Source: JAKQDP01 sp964536975 (GTDB lineage: Bacteria; Patescibacteriota; Patescibacteriia; 2-01-FULL-39-33). From it: a stretch of DNA of 64,000 bases. The stretch spans positions 1-64,000 of the forward strand of contig CAZHYS010000001.1 in assembly GCA_964536975.1 (NCBI GenBank), in the 5' to 3' direction. Below the pieces are notes generated by a model. It saw nothing but the letters and a program-made list of their open reading frames with translations. It ran no database searches and was not told the origin of the DNA. Shown here piece after piece: positions 1 to 8,133 of this stretch. How positions within the stretch are numbered: position 1 is the first letter of the stretch; each line of letters opens with the position of its first letter. Both the position numbers and the translations under genes were made by a program.

Positions 1-116
1 ATAAATGTTTTTGAAGGGGGCTTTTTTTGTTCTTAAATGTAAAATTGAATATAACTCCTTTCTATCTGAACTATTTGATAAATAAGAGTTTTAAAATGGT
101 ATGTTATGCGAATAAT

Positions 117-125
117 TGGTATAAT
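117..125 (+). promoter_or_regulatory. extended -10 promoter upstream of the recombinase
   Basis: TGG followed directly by TATAAT makes an extended -10 element (TGnTATAAT) about 48 bases before the recombinase ATG. I see no good -35 box at 16-18 bases spacing, so the call rests on the extended -10 alone. The rest of bases 1-172 is AT-rich and shows no gene I can support. Confidence 0.4.
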
Positions 126-172
126 TACGAAAGTAAGTATTATTTGTTAATTTTATCAAATCAAGCCCTATT

Positions 173-985
173 ATGCAAAGCTACTTGGAAGACGTCAAAA
201 ACGAGCTACGCCTTAGGAATTACAGCCCCAAAACCATTTCCAGCTACCTGGGTTGTCTGGGTGATTATTTTGACTTTTTGGGAGAAAACCCAAAGGAATT
301 AAAAACAGAAAAAATAAAAGAATTTTTGCTCAAAAAACAGGAAAATAACTATGCACCACAAACAATCAATCTCTACCTTAACGCCATAAAATTCTTTTAT
401 CGTGAAGTACTCAAAAATTACACCAAAATAGACATTAAATTTGCCAAAAGGAATAAAAAACTGCCAATTGTTCTAAGCCGGGAAGAAATCGGCAAAATTA
501 TCAATACCATAAAAAATAACAAGCATCGGCTCATGATAGCCCTGTCTTACGGCGCCGGTTTGCGTGTCAGCGAAACGGTCGCACTTAAAATCAGAGATAT
601 CTTGATAGACGAGCTGATGATCCACATCAAAGACGCCAAGGGCAAAAAAGATAGAATGACTCTGATTCCGGAAAAATTAGTGTCCGAATTGCGCGTTTTG
701 ACCGCCGGCCGTGACGGAAGCGATTATCTGTTTGAAAGCGAAAGAGGTGGGCGATTGACTGAGCGTTCAGCGCAGGCCGTTTTTTACCGAGCGCTGCAGC
801 AAGCGGAAATAAAAAAAGACGCCACTTTTCACAGTTTGCGCCATAGTTTCGCCACTCATCTGTTGGAAAACGGGGTAGACATCCGCTATGTCCAGGAGCT
901 TTTGGGTCACCAAAATATACGTACCACGCAAATTTATACCCACATAACTAATCCGGGAATAAAGAATATCAAGAGTCCGCTTTAG
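173..985 (+). CDS. tyrosine site-specific recombinase (XerC/XerD-like)
   Basis: This 270-residue protein has the two-domain layout of Xer-type recombinases. An N-terminal SAM-like core-binding domain (about residues 1-85) precedes a C-terminal catalytic domain. The catalytic set is visible: Arg131 in GLRVSE, a Lys in KGKKDR near 156-159, His220 and Arg223 in HSLRH, His246 in LLGHQN, and the nucleophile Tyr255 in IYTH. Such enzymes cut and rejoin DNA through a 3'-phosphotyrosine link, either resolving chromosome dimers at dif or integrating mobile elements. Size and completeness fit a housekeeping Xer protein, but its convergent HTH neighbour leaves an integrase role open. I see no dif-like site nearby. 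The ATG at 173 follows an extended -10 element, and the 3' end overlaps the convergent gene by 17 bases. Confidence 0.85.
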   Translation: MQSYLEDVKNELRLRNYSPKTISSYLGCLGDYFDFLGENPKELKTEKIKEFLLKKQENNYAPQTINLYLNAIKFFYREVLKNYTKIDIKFAKRNKKLPIVLSREEIGKIINTIKNNKHRLMIALSYGAGLRVSETVALKIRDILIDELMIHIKDAKGKKDRMTLIPEKLVSELRVLTAGRDGSDYLFESERGGRLTERSAQAVFYRALQQAEIKKDATFHSLRHSFATHLLENGVDIRYVQELLGHQNIRTTQIYTHITNPGIKNIKSPL

Positions 986-1310
986 GTTCTTTTGTCGCTT
1001 CGGCCTTGTCTTCGTCGGTTTCTTCCTCGCCGATTGTTTTCGGGTTGGGGGAGTAGAGCTTATTTTTTATTTTCCACTTGTCTACATATTGGCCGATGCC
1101 GTCACGATTGAATTTGTTTTTGGTTTTGACGCGAGATTGCGACCACTTAAGCAAGCTTTCAAAATGGATTTTATATACCCCACGGACAACAATATAAAGC
1201 ACCTCCTGATCCTTGATGGCCCGGCGGATAGTTTTTTCGCTGATACCAAATAAGTTGGCAGCCTGCGAAATAGTAACGCGGATTGGTTGTTTTGACTCGG
1301 ACGGGGGCAT
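969..1310 (-). CDS. small helix-turn-helix DNA-binding protein
   Basis: This 113-residue protein has a helix-turn-helix of the MerR/excisionase kind in its first 55 residues (TISQAANLFGISEKTIRRAI), followed by a short beta-like segment (VVRGVYKIHFESLLKW). This is the usual arrangement in which a DNA-reading helix is followed by a wing or aromatic anchor. The rest is charged and probably disordered, ending in an acidic Glu/Asp/Lys tail. Small proteins of this kind act as excisionases or as sequence-specific regulators. It is convergent with the recombinase and overlaps its end, so a recombination directionality role is possible but unproven. The ATG at 1310 faces the repeat-rich spacer. A weak minus-strand promoter (TTACAT, 16 bases, TATAAA) may lie near 1390-1425. 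Confidence 0.65.
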   Translation of the reverse strand: MPPSESKQPIRVTISQAANLFGISEKTIRRAIKDQEVLYIVVRGVYKIHFESLLKWSQSRVKTKNKFNRDGIGQYVDKWKIKNKLYSPNPKTIGEEETDEDKAEATKEPKADS

Positions 1311-1470
1311 ATCTATGAGAGAATTAGTCTAGGAATTAATGAATTCCTCTGCCGCACTGAAAAATTTGGAATAGGCAGAAGAAAAAATTTTATATTACTT
1401 AAGTTGTAAGATGTAATAGCGTTGTTGATATTTTAGCACTATTGCACTTTCCTCCCCCTTTCCAAGGGGG

Positions 1471-1549
1471 TCCGCAGGACGGGCAGAAGCGATGCGAAGC
1501 GAGCGTAGCTGAATGCGACCCATGGGAGCATTCAGCTCTGCCCCGGAAC
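1471..1549 (+). repeat. 79-bp hairpin insert, copy A
   Basis: A 79-bp block starts with TCCGCAGGAC and ends with CCCCGGAAC, inside C-rich then G-rich flanks. It has an outer stem GGGCAGA (1481-1487) / TCTGCCC (1537-1543) and an inner perfect 10-bp stem AGCTGAATGC (1507-1516) / GCATTCAGCT (1528-1537), with the loop at 1517-1527. The two stems share base 1537, so they cannot both be complete. A second copy of exactly 79 bp lies at 26588-26666. Between the two copies the inner stem changes at three base pairs with pairing kept. No protein is supported here. The block fills part of the gene-free stretch 1311-1868. Confidence 0.75.
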
Positions 1550-1590
1550 GGTAGGAGGGGGTAAATTAATTTATGATATTTACCTCAATT

Positions 1591-1637
1591 ACCCCTCCCT
1601 AACCCTCCCCTTATAAAGGGGAGGGAACGGCTAATCG
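1591..1637 (-). repeat. C/G-rich repeat, uninterrupted form
   Basis: Read on the minus strand, this block matches the two flanks of the 79-bp insert at 26588-26666 joined almost directly. TTCCCTCCCCTTTATAAGGGG is split here for length: it begins TTCCCTCCCC, continues TTTATAAGGGG, and is followed by AGGGTTAGGGAGGGG. It therefore looks like an empty-site copy of the same host repeat. Its G-rich minus strand (1592-1610) has four G-runs with short loops and could form a G-quadruplex. Confidence 0.6.
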
Positions 1638-1735
1638 TAAACAAAGCTGGTAATTCTTACAATTAAAAATTGGAAATTTTTTCATATTATCCACACGGTA
1701 CTCTAAATAAAAAGTCTAAAACCCCATTTTTCCCG

Positions 1736-1765
1736 AGATTTGTCTAGACATGTCTAGACAAATCT
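1736..1765. promoter_or_regulatory. 30-bp perfect palindrome, candidate operator
   Basis: Two direct copies of the palindrome TGTCTAGACA abut at 1741-1760. The flanks AGATT and AATCT extend this into one perfect 30-bp inverted repeat. It lies 70 bases upstream of the -35 box of the sigma-factor promoter, outside any gene and without a following U-run. A terminator is therefore unlikely, and a binding site for one or two dimeric regulators is the simplest reading. The binding protein is unknown. The adjacent HTH protein (969-1310) is one candidate, by proximity only. Confidence 0.5.
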
Positions 1766-1834
1766 TATCATTTTTTAATTATTTAAGTCAAGCCAGCCGG
1801 CTCCGAAATACCCCGATTGCCCGGATTTTGCCTA

Positions 1835-1863
1835 TTGCCAAAAGATTGTTTTTATACTATAAT
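1835..1863 (+). promoter_or_regulatory. sigma-70-type promoter of the ECF sigma gene
   Basis: TTGCCA (1835-1840), a 17-base spacer and TATAAT (1858-1863) form a near-consensus promoter. Transcription would start near 1870, about 59 bases before the chosen ATG at 1929. Confidence 0.7.
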
Positions 1864-1928
1864 TACTTTTGTCTAATAAATTAACTGTAGCCGACTGTAA
1901 CAAAAACTCACTTATTTCGTCATATATA

Positions 1929-2474
1929 ATGAAGAATCCCTTCAATCAGAAGATTCTTTTTTTGAAAGTCAAAGCCCAGGATCCTGAAGCTTACGGCAAA
2001 TTTTACGATTTATACGTCAAACGTATCTATCGTTTTATTTATTTTAAGGTAAACTCGGTTGCCGAGACCCAGGATCTTACTTCGGAAACCTTTCTTCGCG
2101 TGTGGCAGTCTATTAGAGAAGGCAAAGAAATCAGAAATCTCAACGCCTTCATTTATATCATCGCTCGCAATCTGGTGATTGATTTCTACCGGCGGAAGAA
2201 CACTGACGCGGTGTCATTGGACGACGAAAACGCGCCGGAGATACCTGATAGCGGCAAGGACATCTTGCAGGAGCAGATGATAGATTCAGACTTGCAAGCG
2301 ACGATAAAAGGCTTGGACAAATTAAAAGACGAATACAAAGAGGCGATCGTGTTGAAATATTTTGACGAGCTGTCAATTTCCGAGATTGCCGAAGTTCTCA
2401 ACAAATCCAAAGGAGCGGTCAGGGTACTGTTGCATCGAGCGCTCAACACTCTCAAAGAAAATATCAATGACTAA
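1929..2474 (+). CDS. ECF-type RNA polymerase sigma factor
   Basis: This 181-residue protein has the two-domain form of extracytoplasmic-function sigma factors. Region 2 is near residues 20-85, with core-binding and -10-reading sequence such as TQDLTSETFLRVWQSI. Region 4 is near residues 115-175, with a helix-turn-helix SISEIAEVLNKSKGAVRVLL for -35 reading. It would direct RNA polymerase to a small regulon, probably for envelope functions. A longer reading from TTG at 1869 exists, but that codon sits at the predicted transcription start, so the ATG at 1929 is preferred. The stop overlaps the start of the DUF5667 gene by 8 bases, the usual coupling of sigma and anti-sigma genes. The large surface protein downstream is a natural candidate target. 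Confidence in the family is high, but the regulon is inferred. Confidence 0.88.
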   Translation: MKNPFNQKILFLKVKAQDPEAYGKFYDLYVKRIYRFIYFKVNSVAETQDLTSETFLRVWQSIREGKEIRNLNAFIYIIARNLVIDFYRRKNTDAVSLDDENAPEIPDSGKDILQEQMIDSDLQATIKGLDKLKDEYKEAIVLKYFDELSISEIAEVLNKSKGAVRVLLHRALNTLKENIND

Positions 2475-3660
2475 GGAACTAATCAAAAATTTAAAACGAA
2501 TCAGCGAGTTTGAGGCCGGCGGACGGCCGCAAGAGGATTGGATCGCGTCCAATCGGGAAATTTTGATGAGTCAGATCAAACCGCGGATGGAAAATGACCG
2601 AGTGGCCGATTATCAAGCAGGCGACCGGGTTTATTATTTCCAATATTTCAATAACATCTTCCGGCAGAGATTGTTGCGGCCGGCGCTGGCGGTGTTTGTG
2701 GTTGCCGGCATGATGCTCGGCTATAGCGCCACTCTGACTGTTGCCAGCGGCAGCATAGAAGGGGATGCCCTTTATTCGGTCAAGACTGCCCAGGAAAAAG
2801 TCCAGTTGGTTTTGGCTTTTTCCGAAGAGAAGGAAGCCAAGCTTCATATTGATTTTGCTTCCCGCCGCGCCGATGAATTGGATAAACTGGCGCAAAAAGA
2901 CGAAGCAGTGGATAAAAAAGCGAAAAAAATTACCAAGACCGCTGAAAACTTGTCCAAGGAAGTCAGCTCCGCCAAAGAAAAACTCAATAAGGTCGGTATG
3001 GCCTCGGTGTCCGCGGCGGTAGCAATCGCCAAAGAAGTTGATAGCGGTTCGTTGGCCATAGAACAAAAAATCAGCGTCATCAAAAATAATTTGCCGGCGG
3101 ATGTAAAAAATCAGATAGGCGATAGCCTAGATAAGGCGCTCGGCGTTGCCAAGGATACCGGCAATAGCGCTCTGAGCGTGATTGTTGACAAATATGTCAA
3201 TGGCGAATCGGATATTGATAGCAGCGAGGTGGTCAGCCGGGTGGCGGAGAGAATCAAAACCGCTCAACAGGACATTGCCGCCGCGTCCGCGGCAGTCAGC
3301 CAGGCTACCAGTACGGCCGGCATTATCAGCGCCGGCAAGGCCTCTTCCACCATGTCTTTGACTTTTGTCGTTTCCACTTCTACAATAGAAAATGTCGCTT
3401 CAATGTCCCAACAGGCGCAAGAAGCGCTTAGTCAGGCGCAGAACTTGTTGGATCAGGGAAATCTGGTATCGGCCATGGAAAAGGTGGTTGAGACGAAAGA
3501 CATCGTCATCGGCGCCACCTCCGGCGCGCGGGCGATTGTCAGTGATTTGCAGAATTCCGAAGCGGTCAGCAATGTCAAAGGCACCAGCACTGATATAAAT
3601 GTGGAAAATAGCGGATCTTCGGGCAGCAGCGAAAGCACCAGTCAGATTTTGATAAAATAA
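2467..3660 (+). CDS. DUF5667-type membrane protein, probable anti-sigma partner
   Basis: This 397-residue protein has a short N-terminal cytoplasmic part (about 1-70), one membrane helix (about 72-92, PALAVFVVAGMMLGYSATL) and a long outer part. Just after the helix lies the conserved DUF5667 stretch (GDALYSVKTAQEKVQLVLAF ... KLHIDFASRRADELDKLA). The rest is Ala/Ser/Lys-rich, probably coiled coil, with a Ser/Gly-rich tail. Its start codon lies inside the sigma gene, so the two are likely translated together and made in fixed ratio. Known DUF5667 proteins often follow ECF sigma genes, so a role as envelope sensor and anti-sigma factor is likely. I cannot point to a classical zinc-binding anti-sigma motif. 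The function is inferred from position and topology. Confidence 0.75.
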   Translation: MTKELIKNLKRISEFEAGGRPQEDWIASNREILMSQIKPRMENDRVADYQAGDRVYYFQYFNNIFRQRLLRPALAVFVVAGMMLGYSATLTVASGSIEGDALYSVKTAQEKVQLVLAFSEEKEAKLHIDFASRRADELDKLAQKDEAVDKKAKKITKTAENLSKEVSSAKEKLNKVGMASVSAAVAIAKEVDSGSLAIEQKISVIKNNLPADVKNQIGDSLDKALGVAKDTGNSALSVIVDKYVNGESDIDSSEVVSRVAERIKTAQQDIAAASAAVSQATSTAGIISAGKASSTMSLTFVVSTSTIENVASMSQQAQEALSQAQNLLDQGNLVSAMEKVVETKDIVIGATSGARAIVSDLQNSEAVSNVKGTSTDINVENSGSSGSSESTSQILIK

Positions 3661-3670
3661 TTAATTTTGT

Positions 3671-3698
3671 TAATTAGTTATTTACATATAACTAATTA
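3671..3698. terminator. AT-rich perfect hairpin after the sigma operon
   Basis: TAATTAGTTAT and ATAACTAATTA pair over 11 bases around a 6-base loop, 10 bases after the stop of the DUF5667 gene. There is no U-run on the plus side (AAGGGG follows), so termination is only possible, and a protein-binding site is an alternative. Confidence 0.35.
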
Positions 3699-3705
3699 AG
3701 GGGTT

Positions 3706-3856
3706 CGTTAAATCGGGGCGAAATAAATCGCGGGTTCCCGTCCGTCAATGGGTCAAAGGTCGTCCTGCTTGTTTGGCAGGGGGCATTGCTCGGCGGGTTA
3801 GGAAACCCTCTTGGAATCAACTGGGTTTTAACTCGTAGGTTTATCCCGATCTTAGC
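3706..3856 (+). ncRNA. candidate structured RNA leader of the surface-protein gene
   Basis: The 233-base spacer before the surface protein folds by eye into a closed multi-arm RNA. A long-range helix pairs ATCGGG (3712-3717) with CCCGAT (3845-3850) and can extend outward through TAA/TTA. Inside are a GCGA/TCGC hairpin (3718-3731), an arm made of CCG/CGG and CAATG/CATTG (3742-3793) capped by a CCTGC/GCAGG hairpin (3764-3780), and a GGGTT/AACCC hairpin with loop AGGA (3795-3808). It ends about 37 bases before the ATG. It matches no riboswitch or RNA family that I recognise, and it is not a tRNA or tmRNA. It could be a 5'-UTR regulatory element or a stabilising leader. The folding was not computed. 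Confidence 0.45.
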
Positions 3857-3893
3857 GGCTCTTTAATAAGAATAATAAAAAATAAAGGTTAAT

Positions 3894-6800
3894 ATGAGAA
3901 AATTGTTAACTTTAAGCGTAGTAGTCGCGACGATTGCTTGGTCTCTTGGCCTGGCTGCTGTTGTGCCTTTGGCTTCAGCCGCCTATTCACCGTCAGCCGG
4001 TGATTTGGTCAAGACTGCCAGCAATCCGGCCGTCTATTACATTGACTCCGAAGGAGCGAGACATCTCTTCTCCAACGAAGTCACTTATTGGACTTGGTAC
4101 AGCGGCACTTGGGCAACCCAGGGCATCAAGACCATCTCTCAAGATGATTTTGATGATTTGGAATTAGGCGGTAATGTTACCGCTCGCCCGGGCGTCAAAC
4201 TGATCAAGTTTGAAAATAGCCCCAAGGCGTACGCTGTTACTCCTGGCGCTATTATCAGAAATTTGGAAGACGAGGCCGCGGCCAAAGCTCTTTATGGCGA
4301 TAATTGGTACAAAAACATTATCACCATCCAGAACGCTTTTGAGACCAACTATGTCAAGGGCGATGCTTTGACCTCAAGCTCAGTCATGCCTGATGGTTCT
4401 TTGGTTAAATATGAAGGCAGCGAAGACATTTATTACATTGAAGACGGCAAGAAGAGATTGGTCACTGATGACGCCTTTGTCGCCAACAGCTTCAAAGACA
4501 GCGCGGTTATCACTATCGCGACTTCCATGACTTTTGACAGCGGTTCTTCAATTACCGGCGAAGAAGCCGAGCTCAGCACTGTGGCTGGTCCGGAATCTTC
4601 CACTCCGACGACTCCTTCCGGCACCTCTTTGTCAGTCTCTTTAGCGTCTGACACTCCGGCGTCCGGCTTGGCGGTTATCGGCGCGATTCGCGTTCCTTTC
4701 ACCACTGTTTCTTTGACTGCTTCAGCTGATGGCGACATCACCGTTGACAGCATGACTGTGGAAAGAAAGAGCGCGGCCGTTGATGCCAACTTTTCTTCTT
4801 TGGCTTTGATTGATGCTTCTACCAATGTTCAAATCGGCACCAATCAGAATTTGAATGCCAGCTCCAAGGCAGTGTTCAGCAATGACATTGTCGTCAAGGC
4901 CGGCACCACCAAGAAGATCATCTTGGCTGGCAATATCGCTTCTTCCGGCTCTGTCGCCGGTCAGGTTCCTTCATTGGCTTTGTCCGCGATGGAGCTTAAA
5001 GGCGGCGCGACCGTGGTCGGCTCTTTGCCGATTACCGGTAATTACCAGACTGTCACTTCGTTGACTATCGGCGGCGTGACTGTCCAGCGCAGCTCTTACC
5101 AGAATAGCACTTCCACTGATGTCAAAGTCGGCACTGCCGGCTACATCGTGGCGGCTTATAAGATCAGCTCTAATTCCGTGGAAGGACAGAGAATCAAACA
5201 GATCAAATTCTATCAGAGCGGCACTGCCTCTTTGGATGATTTGACCAATTACAAATTGTTGGCCGACAATTCCGAGCAAATAAACGCCACCTTCACCAAG
5301 GACGGCAAATATTTGACCGCGGATTTCACCAACAGCTCTGTCTTGGTTGAAAAGGGCAAGAGCAAGGATTTCGTCTTGAAAGCCGACATTGAGAGCGGTT
5401 CTACCCGCACCATCAAGTTCGGTATTTATCGCACTACCGATGTTGTCGCCTCCGGCGATACCTTCGGCTACATGATGGAGCCGGCTTATAGCGGCGCTTC
5501 TTCCACTGCGACCAATCCGGTTCTGACCAACGACCAATTGACCGTTTCCACCGGCACCTTGAGAATTGAATCCTCCAACGCCGTTCCGGCGCAGGACGTT
5601 TCTTATGGTGACGCTCAGGCAATCGGTTCTTTCACCTTTGTCGTTCAGGGCGAACCGGTTGAAATCACTCAGCTCACTTTGACCAGCTCATCTTCCACGA
5701 TGAACTCTACCAATATTGACAATGTCAAGTTGGTTGATTCCAAGGGCAACACCCTCTGGGGTCCGTCCACTATGACTGCCGGCGCGGTGACTTATACCGC
5801 CACCAATGAATTGCCGGTCGGTTCCAATGTGGTCAAGGTCGTGGCTGATTTGGAGAGCACTGGCGGTTTCGCTAATAACGAGACTTTCTACTTCTACATC
5901 ACCGGTTCTTCAATCACCGCTACCGGAGCTGATACTCAAGACGCTGTCACTGCTACCCCGAGCGGCAGCATCAACAGCTATACCCAGACTTTCAAGCCGG
6001 GTAAATTGACTGTTACTGCCAATTCTTTGCCGGTTTCCGGCAATGTGTCTTTGGGCAGCAAGCAGGCTTTGTATGGTTCTTGGGTGTTTAGCGCCGTCGG
6101 TTCTGGCGAAGATGTCAAGATTACCGCGATTTCTTTGGCCAACCAGACCGCTACCACCACCAACTTGGACAGTTTGTCCTTGTATGACACTACCAACAAG
6201 ACCGATTGCACCACTTTGTATCCGACTGCCACTCTTGATTCCACTTATGGTTGCAAATTGGAAGTGAAAGATGGCTACAGTGGCACCACCACTTGGACCC
6301 TCTCCACTCCGATTATTGTTGCCAAGGGCAAGACTGTCACTTTGGAACTTCGTGGCGATGTCCGCTCTACCGCGGCTACTTATCAAGGCCACAAGGACGG
6401 CTTTGTCGTCAGATATGACGGCTCTACTGTTCCTGTCACCGCTCTTGGTAAGGTCACCGGCAACACCATTACTCCGACCGGCAGCGCTTACAATAGCCAA
6501 ACTCCGGCGATAATGACCATTGCCGGCGCTGGCTCGCTCACCATCAATGTGGCGGCTTCAAACCCGTCTTCAAAGATTGTGGCTGAAGGCCAGACTTATG
6601 AAGTCGGTCGGCTCAAATTGACCGCGACCAATGAAGCCATTAACGTCAGCCAATTGAATGTCTGTGTTGGCAACGGCGCCTTGACTGGCACCGCGACCGG
6701 CGACAATGGCGATGTCACCAATGTCAAGATTTACAAGTCTACTGACTTGTCAAACGCGATTGTTGACACCACTTTGAACGCGGCTTGCGAGCAGGTTGCT

Positions 6801-7652
6801 TTGGCTACCGACTTGAATGTTCCGACCGGTTCTTCCGGCGTGGAACTGGTGATCAAGGCTACCACCGCGAAAGTAGATAACGCTTCTATCGATGAGACCG
6901 GCGCTTCCAATGCCAGCTTTAAGATTGGCTTGGGCGGCACCAAGTACCTCACTGCTAAGGGCGCTACTTCCGGCTTGACTGTCAGCACTATCACCAACAG
7001 CAATGCCACTGGCACCGCTGTCATTCTGCACAAAGCGTATCCGTCCGTTACTGTCAATTCTTTGTCCAGCACTAAGCTGGTTGCTTCCGGCGGCGTGTTG
7101 TATGACTTCACTGTCAGCAACCCGACCAGCGAAGCGATCGCTATTTACCGGTTGAGTTTCCATGTTAACACCTCTACTGATGCCAACTTAATGGTGACCA
7201 CTTCCGGTTTGCAGGCCAAGAGAACCGACTGGTCTACCTTCAAACAGGTAGCCGCGGACTACAGCGCTAATTCCAATTCACAGGGTGGCGATACTTATCC
7301 GACTTTCACCATGGTGGATCCGGATAGCTTGTCTACTGCCAAAGAATTGGTCATCGGTGCCGGCCAATCCGCTCAATTCCAATTGATCGGTCGGTCAGTC
7401 GCCGGCTTGGATTCAGACCTTGACGGTTCGGTCCAGGTGCGCCTCTTGGGCGATACTGCCAGCTCCACCTTGGCTACTGCTTATAGCAACGGTGCTCCGG
7501 CAGGCGCCTTCTCGGCTTTGGAACAGGGCAACTTTATCTGGTCTGACTTGTATTCCAGCGACACCAGCGCCATCACCACTTCCCAGTGGTACAATGGTTA
7601 TCTGGTCAATGGTTTGCAGGCGACCTCCACGGTTGTCAACTTGACCGAGTAA
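3894..7652 (+). CDS. large secreted surface / S-layer-like protein
   Basis: This 1252-residue protein begins with a signal peptide (about 1-30, ending ASAA). A module at about 36-210 follows, with segments such as VYYIDSEGARHLFSNE, IKTISQDDFDDLE and LIKFENSPKAYAV. The remaining thousand residues are Thr/Ser/Gly-rich and look like tandem beta-sandwich domains. They have recurring segments of the form VTVNSL or LTVTANSLP followed by VSLG..., and ... VVKVVADLES or TLELRGDVRS. There are very few cysteines and no C-terminal membrane helix or LPxTG. The N-terminal module recurs at the C-terminus of the protease at 57366-59036, so it may be an anchoring or envelope-targeting unit. It sits behind an AAAGG ribosome site and a structured leader, as expected for an abundant product. 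The S-layer role is inferred from size and composition. Confidence 0.8.
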   Translation: MRKLLTLSVVVATIAWSLGLAAVVPLASAAYSPSAGDLVKTASNPAVYYIDSEGARHLFSNEVTYWTWYSGTWATQGIKTISQDDFDDLELGGNVTARPGVKLIKFENSPKAYAVTPGAIIRNLEDEAAAKALYGDNWYKNIITIQNAFETNYVKGDALTSSSVMPDGSLVKYEGSEDIYYIEDGKKRLVTDDAFVANSFKDSAVITIATSMTFDSGSSITGEEAELSTVAGPESSTPTTPSGTSLSVSLASDTPASGLAVIGAIRVPFTTVSLTASADGDITVDSMTVERKSAAVDANFSSLALIDASTNVQIGTNQNLNASSKAVFSNDIVVKAGTTKKIILAGNIASSGSVAGQVPSLALSAMELKGGATVVGSLPITGNYQTVTSLTIGGVTVQRSSYQNSTSTDVKVGTAGYIVAAYKISSNSVEGQRIKQIKFYQSGTASLDDLTNYKLLADNSEQINATFTKDGKYLTADFTNSSVLVEKGKSKDFVLKADIESGSTRTIKFGIYRTTDVVASGDTFGYMMEPAYSGASSTATNPVLTNDQLTVSTGTLRIESSNAVPAQDVSYGDAQAIGSFTFVVQGEPVEITQLTLTSSSSTMNSTNIDNVKLVDSKGNTLWGPSTMTAGAVTYTATNELPVGSNVVKVVADLESTGGFANNETFYFYITGSSITATGADTQDAVTATPSGSINSYTQTFKPGKLTVTANSLPVSGNVSLGSKQALYGSWVFSAVGSGEDVKITAISLANQTATTTNLDSLSLYDTTNKTDCTTLYPTATLDSTYGCKLEVKDGYSGTTTWTLSTPIIVAKGKTVTLELRGDVRSTAATYQGHKDGFVVRYDGSTVPVTALGKVTGNTITPTGSAYNSQTPAIMTIAGAGSLTINVAASNPSSKIVAEGQTYEVGRLKLTATNEAINVSQLNVCVGNGALTGTATGDNGDVTNVKIYKSTDLSNAIVDTTLNAACEQVALATDLNVPTGSSGVELVIKATTAKVDNASIDETGASNASFKIGLGGTKYLTAKGATSGLTVSTITNSNATGTAVILHKAYPSVTVNSLSSTKLVASGGVLYDFTVSNPTSEAIAIYRLSFHVNTSTDANLMVTTSGLQAKRTDWSTFKQVAADYSANSNSQGGDTYPTFTMVDPDSLSTAKELVIGAGQSAQFQLIGRSVAGLDSDLDGSVQVRLLGDTASSTLATAYSNGAPAGAFSALEQGNFIWSDLYSSDTSAITTSQWYNGYLVNGLQATSTVVNLTE

Positions 7653-7687
7653 ATTCTGTTTTAATGGTTTTCTGTTGAAATAGAACG

Positions 7688-7717
7688 ATCCCCGTCCCGA
7701 GCAATCGGGGCGGGGAT
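7688..7717 (+). terminator. rho-independent-type terminator after the surface protein
   Basis: ATCCCCGTCCCGA and TCGGGGCGGGGAT form a 13-bp stem (one G-U pair) around the loop GCAA, 36 bases after the stop. TTGTGTTTG follows it. Confidence 0.75.
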
Positions 7718-7731
7718 TTGTGTTTGAAAAA

Positions 7732-7942
7732 AATTGTTAAATTGTCATGTTGTTATATTATTATTATGCCCCAAACCATAGAGGTAGTACCCAATGATTT
7801 TATAATTTAACAATCCGCCGCGGCGGAAATGGCAATCCCATTTTCATGTTGTCATCCCGACCCCTTCGACTACGCTCAGGGTAAAACTCCGTGGAGGGAT
7901 CCCTCCGCTCGTCCGCTTGGGGCGTCCTCAGTCGGGATGACA
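7732..7942 (-). repeat. composite interspersed repeat, copy 1
   Basis: Bases 7850-7942 are a 93-bp element with terminal inverted repeats TGTCATCCCGAC / GTCGGGATGACA and a central GGAGGGATCCCTCC palindrome. Bases 7732-7849, read on the minus strand, resemble the second module of the copy at 15816-15909. The matches include a TCCGCCGCGGCGGA palindrome and an end of the form ATGACAATTTAACAATT. This copy differs from the two 92-bp copies at 14472 and 15724 at about four positions in the first module. There is no coding potential I can support. It accounts for much of the gene-free stretch 7653-8217. Confidence 0.75.
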
Positions 7943-8067
7943 CATAGACGCAATCCCGAGTACTCGAGACGTCTCTACGGATTAGGACGGGGGCATTGTC
8001 GGAAACATCCCTCCCCCCATCCCCCCTTCAAACAAGGAGGGGGGAACTGCTACCCGCCCCTCATCCG

Positions 8068-8133
8068 ATGGTTCGGCTTCGCTCACCACGAGCTTTATGA
8101 ATGGTTCGGCTTCGCTCACCACAAGCTTTACGG
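8068..8133. repeat. tandem pair of 33-bp repeats
   Basis: Two direct 33-bp units abut. Both begin ATGGTTCGGCTTCGCTCACC and differ at a few bases near their ends. A diverged copy with the same tail (GGACTTTAAGA) is found at 13226-13278. There are only two units and no spacer, so this is not a CRISPR array. Confidence 0.7.

Noticed and set aside
173..1310. Prophage or integrative element marked by recombinase and HTH gene
   Set aside because: No attachment-site repeats, phage genes or transfer genes are visible in the window. The pair alone is not enough.
1869..1928. N-terminal extension of the sigma factor from TTG at 1869
   Set aside because: The codon coincides with the predicted transcription start of a good promoter, and the family begins near the ATG at 1929.
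3706..3856. tRNA, tmRNA or a named riboswitch in the surface-protein leader
   Set aside because: No cloverleaf, CCA end, tmRNA ends or conserved riboswitch core that I know is visible.
8068..8133. Possible CRISPR array
   Set aside because: There are only two units, they abut with no spacer, and there are no cas genes nearby.
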